A DNA stretch of 40,988 bases, from contig DXCY01000121.1 of the NCBI GenBank assembly GCA_019115725.1, positions 1-40,988 of the forward strand. Direction: 5' to 3'. Positions 36,525 to 40,988 of the stretch are shown in pieces (position 1 is the stretch's first letter; every line of letters starts with the position of its first letter). A program made the translations under genes and the position numbers. The notes under the pieces were generated by a model. It was given only the letters and a program-made list of their open reading frames with translations, was not told where the DNA came from and ran no database searches. Source of the stretch: Candidatus Luteimonas excrementigallinarum. Lineage in GTDB: Bacteria > Pseudomonadota > Gammaproteobacteria > Xanthomonadales > Xanthomonadaceae.

Positions 36525-38354
36525 ATGGATCTGCCGCTCACTCTCCTGACCACAATCGCCGTGATGCTGGTGGCGGTATACCTGTTCATCACCGAAAAGC
36601 TGCGCGTGGACGTGGTGGCCCTGCTGGTGATGACCGCCCTGCTGGTTCTGGGCGTGCTCAGCGTGCCGGAGGCGCTGTCGGGCTTTTCCAACCAGGCCAC
36701 GGTGATGGTGGCCTGCATGTTCGTGCTCAGCGGCGCGCTCAAGGCCAATGGCGCCCTGGTGGCGATCGGCGAGCTGCTGTCACGCATCCGCTGGCGCTGG
36801 CTGTTCCTGCTGGTGATGCTGGGGCTGGTGGTCAGCGTGGCCGCTTTCATCAACAACACCGCCACGGTGGCGGTGTTCCTGCCGCTGGTGCTGGTGGCCA
36901 CGGCGGCCAACGGCTGGGCGCCGTCGAAGTTCCTGATCCCGCTGTCCTACATCTCGCAGACGGCGGGCGTGTGCACCCTGATCGGCACCTCCACCAACCT
37001 GCTGGTTGATTCGATGGCCCGTGACGCGGCGGGCGTGGGCTTCACCATTTTCGAGTTCGCGCCGCTGGGCATCATCTTCGTGGGGATCTGCTCGGTGTAC
37101 CTGCTGACCGTGGGCTGGTGGATCCTGCCCAACCGCGGCACTCCCAATCCGGGCGAAACCGAGCACGTGGGCCGTTTCATCGCCGAGCTGGTGGTGCCGG
37201 CCGACACCCCCGTCATCGGCACCTCGCCGCGCAAGGTGCTGCCCGACAGCGCCGACGACGTGGAGCTGCTGGAAGTGCTGCGCAACGGCGTGGCCCAGCG
37301 CGACCCGGACGTGACCATCCAGGCCGGCGACCGGCTGCTGCTGCGCGGGCTCTGGCCGCGGATCGAGGCCGCGCGCAAGGCGATGAAGTGCAAGTTCGAT
37401 CGCGTGCCCAAGGCGCCCGACCGCGCCCCGCCGCCTGTCACCGAAGGTGACGAGGGCGACAAGCCGAAGGAATCCGATGCCGTCCGCCGTGACGAGCGCC
37501 TGCACGTGGAGGCCATGGTGGCCCCCGGCTCGCACCTGATCGGACGCACCCTGCACGGCATGCGCTTTGCCCACACCTACCGCGCCCGGGTGCAGGGCAT
37601 CCACCGCCGCCAGCTGGCCATCCGCGTGCCACTGGACCGGGTGCCGCTGTCGGTGGGCGACGTGCTGATGCTCGACGCCCCGGTGGACGCCATTGATGCG
37701 CTGCGCGCCGACCCGGGCATGATCGTGCTGGGCGAGCGGGCCCAGGAGCGGGTGGCGCCCAAGCGCGCGATCGTGTCGGCGCTGATCATGTTCGCCGCCA
37801 TCGGCGTGGCCGCGCTGGGCTGGCTGCCGATCGTTGCTTCCGCCCTGGTGGGCTGTCTGGCGCTCGTGGCGCTGCGGCTGATGACCCCGGACGAGGCGTA
37901 TGAATCCATCGACTGGCAGGTGATCCTGCTGCTGGCCGGCATCATCCCGCTGGGCATCGCGCTGCAGAAGACCGGTGGCGCCAACATGGTGGCCGAACTG
38001 CTGCTCAACTTCCTCGGCCCCTATGGTCCGCTGGCCACGCTGGCCGCGATCTACCTGATGACCTCGGTCCTGACCGAGGTGATGAGCAATAACGCCTCGG
38101 CGGTGCTGGTCGTGCCCATTGCCCTGGCCACCGCTGAATCCATGGGCGTGGACGCCAAGCCGCTGCTGATCGCGGTCGCCTTTGCCGCGTCCACCAGCTT
38201 CGCCACGCCGATCAGCTACCAGACCAACACCATGGTCTATACCGCCGGCGGCTACCGCTTCAGCGACTTCGTGAAGGTGGGCATGCCGCTGAACGTGATC
38301 TTCTGGATCTCGGCGATCATCCTGATTCCGCGGTTCTTCCCGTTCTATCCCTGA
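36525..38354 (+). CDS. SLC13 family permease with two RCK_C (TrkA-C) regions
   Basis: FSNQATVMVACMFVLSGAL, FINNTATVAVFLPLV, LIGTSTNLLVDS, MSNNASAVLVVPIA; central VGRFIAELVVPADTPVIGTSPRK and LHVEAMVAPGSHLIGRTL. Confidence 0.92.
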   Translation: MDLPLTLLTTIAVMLVAVYLFITEKLRVDVVALLVMTALLVLGVLSVPEALSGFSNQATVMVACMFVLSGALKANGALVAIGELLSRIRWRWLFLLVMLGLVVSVAAFINNTATVAVFLPLVLVATAANGWAPSKFLIPLSYISQTAGVCTLIGTSTNLLVDSMARDAAGVGFTIFEFAPLGIIFVGICSVYLLTVGWWILPNRGTPNPGETEHVGRFIAELVVPADTPVIGTSPRKVLPDSADDVELLEVLRNGVAQRDPDVTIQAGDRLLLRGLWPRIEAARKAMKCKFDRVPKAPDRAPPPVTEGDEGDKPKESDAVRRDERLHVEAMVAPGSHLIGRTLHGMRFAHTYRARVQGIHRRQLAIRVPLDRVPLSVGDVLMLDAPVDAIDALRADPGMIVLGERAQERVAPKRAIVSALIMFAAIGVAALGWLPIVASALVGCLALVALRLMTPDEAYESIDWQVILLLAGIIPLGIALQKTGGANMVAELLLNFLGPYGPLATLAAIYLMTSVLTEVMSNNASAVLVVPIALATAESMGVDAKPLLIAVAFAASTSFATPISYQTNTMVYTAGGYRFSDFVKVGMPLNVIFWISAIILIPRFFPFYP

Positions 38355-38361
38355 GGCGCGG

Positions 38362-38601
38362 ATGAAACGGGCGCTGCGCGTTGTGAACCGCATCATCCGC
38401 CTGCTGATGGTGGTGGGCGGCAGCTGCGGCGTCCTGGCCTGCCTGTGGGCTCTGGTGGATCCGTCGATCATCACCGGGTCGGGCGGCATGCTGTCCGCGC
38501 ACGCGCCTTCGCCGCGCTGGCGGGCCGCCTTCGGACTGGTGTTCTCGATCGGAATGATCCTGTTCGGCAGCGGCGTGCTGCGCCATCGCGAGCTGCCGTG
38601 A
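38362..38601 (+). CDS. Small two-TM hypothetical protein
   Basis: 79 aa, two hydrophobic segments, 7 bp downstream of the permease. Confidence 0.6.
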   Translation: MKRALRVVNRIIRLLMVVGGSCGVLACLWALVDPSIITGSGGMLSAHAPSPRWRAAFGLVFSIGMILFGSGVLRHRELP

Positions 38602-38689
38602 CACCGCACTGACGGGCGCGATTTGGGGCTCCCGGCGGGGGTCGCGCATAATGGTCCGTTCGCACGTGATCAGCCAGGTCTTGCCCGCC

Positions 38690-39475
38690 ATGCGTCGTTC
38701 CTTCCTGCCCGTTTCCCTCGCCCTCGCGCTTGCCATGGGCACGCCCGCCTTCGCCCAGGATGCGCCCTACCCCGGCGCCGAGCCGCCTGTGTGGGCCGCC
38801 ACCGGCGAGCTGGGTTTCGCCATGACCCGCGGCAACCGCGATTCGGAAAACCTCAACACCCGCCTGCACCTGATGCAGGAGGATTCGCGCAGCAAGCACC
38901 AGCTGACCCTGTCGGCGCTGCGGGCCAAGACCGATGTGACCGTGGTGGACGCGGAAGGCAACTCGGAAACGGTGTACCAGACCAGTGCCAACCGCTACCA
39001 GATCGGCGGCAGCACCTCGATCAAGGTCGACCAGATCCACAACTGGTTCGGCGCCGCGCGTTACGAGCGCGACGACTACGCGACCAACGACTACCAGGGC
39101 ACGTTCTCGTTCGGCTACGGCCACCACTTCTTCAACGATGACAACACGTTCCTGCTGTTCGAAATCGGCCCCGGTTACCGGCGTGCGCGCGAGGCCAGCA
39201 CCCAGGAGGTCAACAGCGATTACATCGTGCGTGGACTGATGGATTTCGGCCGCAGCCTGACCAGCAACACCCGCCTGAGCAACACCCTGCTGGTGGAGGC
39301 GGGCAGCGACAACACCTTTGCCCAGAACGACCTGGGCCTGACGGTGGCCATGAACGATGCGCTGGCCCTGAAGGCGGGGCTGCAGTTCCGCCACAACAGC
39401 GATGTGGACGAGAGTGCCGGCATCAAGCGTACCGACACCCTGAGCACCATCAACCTAGTCTACACCTTCAAGTAA
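38690..39475 (+). CDS. DUF481 family outer membrane protein
   Basis: Signal peptide; WAATGELGFAMTRGNRDSENLNTRLHLMQEDSRSKHQLTLSALRA; ends in aromatic NLVYTFK. Confidence 0.9.
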   Translation: MRRSFLPVSLALALAMGTPAFAQDAPYPGAEPPVWAATGELGFAMTRGNRDSENLNTRLHLMQEDSRSKHQLTLSALRAKTDVTVVDAEGNSETVYQTSANRYQIGGSTSIKVDQIHNWFGAARYERDDYATNDYQGTFSFGYGHHFFNDDNTFLLFEIGPGYRRAREASTQEVNSDYIVRGLMDFGRSLTSNTRLSNTLLVEAGSDNTFAQNDLGLTVAMNDALALKAGLQFRHNSDVDESAGIKRTDTLSTINLVYTFK

Positions 39476-39497
39476 GCCGGCCGGCGCCGGCGCTTAC
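39472..39497. terminator. Bidirectional palindrome shared by convergent DUF481 and hemC genes
   Basis: GTAAGC-CGG-CCGGCGCCGG-C-GCTTAC; TAA stops of both genes lie in the outer arms. Confidence 0.6.
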
Positions 39498-40411
39498 TCC
39501 GCCGGCGGCAGCAGCTCGCCGGCGCCGCGCGCCAGCAGCATTTCCGCCACCTGGCGGCCCAGCGCGCCGGTGTCGTTTGCGGCGCCCTCCGCCTCGGCGC
39601 GTACCAGGCGACCGGTGGCGGCATCGCCCACCATGCCGGTCAGCGTCACGCGCTCCCCATCCAGCACCGCCATCGCCGCCACGGGCACGTGGCAACTGCC
39701 GTGCAGGGCGCGGTTCATGGCCCGCTCGGCCTCCACGCAGGTGCGCGTGTGAGCATCATCCAGGGCAGCGAACAGTGCTGTCAGCTCCGGGGCGTCATCG
39801 CGGCATTCAATCGCGATCGCACCCTGGGCGGGGGCGGGCAACCACTCCGGCGCATCCAGGCGGCTGCGGATGCGGGCATCCAGCGCCAGCCGCTGCAGGC
39901 CAGCGCAGGCAAGGATGATGGCGTCGAACTCACCGGCATCCAGCTTGGCCAGGCGGGTGTTGACGTTGCCACGCAGGTCGCCGAGCTGGATGTCGGGGCG
40001 CAGCGCGCGCACCTGGGCCTGGCGGCGCAGCGAGGAAGTACCCACCCGCGCGCCCTGGGGCAGATCAGCCAGCGATGCATGGTGCGTGCTGACGAAGGCA
40101 TCGGCATGATCGGCGCGGGCCAGGATCGCCGGCAGGGCAAAGCCCGGTTCCAGTTCCATCGGCACATCCTTGAGCGAATGCACCGCGCAATCGGCCTCGC
40201 CGCGCAGCATGGCCAGCTCCAGCTCCTTCAGAAACAGCCCCTTGCCGCCAATCGCGGCCAGCGAGCGGTCGAGGATTTCGTCGCCGCGGGTGGACATGGG
40301 TACCAGTTCCACTTCGATACCCGGATGCGCCTGGCGCAGACGGTCGGCGACGTATTCGCTCTGCCAGAGGGCAAGCGGGCTTTTGCGGGTAGCGATGCGG
40401 AGGGTTTTCAT
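39494..40411 (-). CDS. hemC: Hydroxymethylbilane synthase (porphobilinogen deaminase)
   Basis: [64 protein letters not shown]. Confidence 0.97.
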   Translation of the reverse strand: MKTLRIATRKSPLALWQSEYVADRLRQAHPGIEVELVPMSTRGDEILDRSLAAIGGKGLFLKELELAMLRGEADCAVHSLKDVPMELEPGFALPAILARADHADAFVSTHHASLADLPQGARVGTSSLRRQAQVRALRPDIQLGDLRGNVNTRLAKLDAGEFDAIILACAGLQRLALDARIRSRLDAPEWLPAPAQGAIAIECRDDAPELTALFAALDDAHTRTCVEAERAMNRALHGSCHVPVAAMAVLDGERVTLTGMVGDAATGRLVRAEAEGAANDTGALGRQVAEMLLARGAGELLPPAE

Positions 40412-40477
40412 CCGCCTATTATCCCCGCCCCCACCATCCGCGGCCATGCCACCCCGCGGAAGCACGTCGCGCGCCTG

Positions 40478-40988
40478 CTACAGGCGCTGGAGGGTATCGC
40501 GGACGTGGGCAACGCAGCGGCGGCTGACTTCCAGCGGCTGGTCCACGTTGCGCAGCAGCACCACCGACTGGCCGTCGGGCTCGCGCCGCAGCTCCACCAC
40601 GGCGTCGCGGGCCACCAGGCAGTTGCGGTGGATGCGCAGGAAGCGCTCGCCGAACTCGGTTTCCAGCGAACGCAGCGATTCCTCGATCAGGTCCTCGCCA
40701 TTGGCATGGTGGACCACCACGTACTTCTCATCTGCCTGCAGGTAATGGACCTGGCCGATCGGAATCAGCCGCAGGCTGCCGCGCAGGCGGGCGCACAGGT
40801 GGGTGCGTTCCTGCGGCTGCTCCGGGCCGGCAGCGGCCTGTTCCCTGCCAAGAGTGTCCCGGCCCAGGGTGAAGGTACGGGCGCGCTCGATCGCCGCCTG
40901 CAGCCGTTCCAGGCGCACCGGTTTGACCAGGTAGTCCACCGCTGCCGCCTCGAAGGCCTTCAGCGCGTGGGCGTCGTAGGCGGTGCAG
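40478..40988 (-). CDS. LytTR response regulator (AlgR-like), 5' end outside window
   Basis: Receiver end CTAYDAHALKAFEAAAVDYLVKPVRLERL; LytTR VHYLQADEKYVVVHHANGEDLIEESLRSLETEFGERFLRIHRNCLVA; located upstream of hemC as algR is in pseudomonads. Confidence 0.92.
   Translation of the reverse strand, partial: CTAYDAHALKAFEAAAVDYLVKPVRLERLQAAIERARTFTLGRDTLGREQAAAGPEQPQERTHLCARLRGSLRLIPIGQVHYLQADEKYVVVHHANGEDLIEESLRSLETEFGERFLRIHRNCLVARDAVVELRREPDGQSVVLLRNVDQPLEVSRRCVAHVRDTLQRL

Noticed and set aside
36780-38609. 609-aa minus-strand ORF
   Set aside because: Antisense to the SLC13 permease; Gly/His/Gln/Arg-rich with no family features.

Overview
The window looks like a GC-rich gammaproteobacterial chromosome segment. 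Gene content and synteny (lptM-dapF-DUF484-xerC-hslVU, algR-hemC, ku-ligD) and GTAG-headed REP palindromes suggest Xanthomonadaceae (Lysobacter/Luteimonas/Stenotrophomonas-like). It is mostly densely packed chromosomal genes. I saw no tRNA, rRNA, CRISPR array, prophage or transposase. Main blocks: (i) an NHEJ locus, with LigD running off the left edge and absent from the ORF track, then Ku and an SDR; (ii) small secreted/lipoprotein genes, a HAD hydrolase, an EF-hand protein, a PQQ sugar dehydrogenase and a REC-PAS-GGDEF diguanylate cyclase; (iii) Host_attach-family protein, thioredoxin-like protein, FKBP, HI0933-type flavoprotein, D-aminoacylase, DUF808; (iv) a PLPBP(YggS)-PdxY vitamin B6 pair; (v) a DUF2249 / heme-copper-oxidase-like membrane gene pair with an FNR/Dnr-type box upstream; (vi) rluF, MFS, hslUV, xerC, DUF484, dapF, lptM-like, DUF454; (vii) two tandem S9 prolyl-oligopeptidase lipoproteins; (viii) WYL regulator, LolA-like protein, FAD/NAD protein, SLC13/RCK_C permease, DUF481, hemC and an AlgR-like LytTR regulator. 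I found no clearly new multi-gene system. The most notable non-coding signals are REP hairpins with compensatory stem changes (one supplies a gene's stop codon), a sigma32-like promoter and overlapping G5/C5 hairpins before hslV, the FNR box, and a palindrome holding the stop codons of two convergent genes. Several very long ORFs in the track are antisense shadows.
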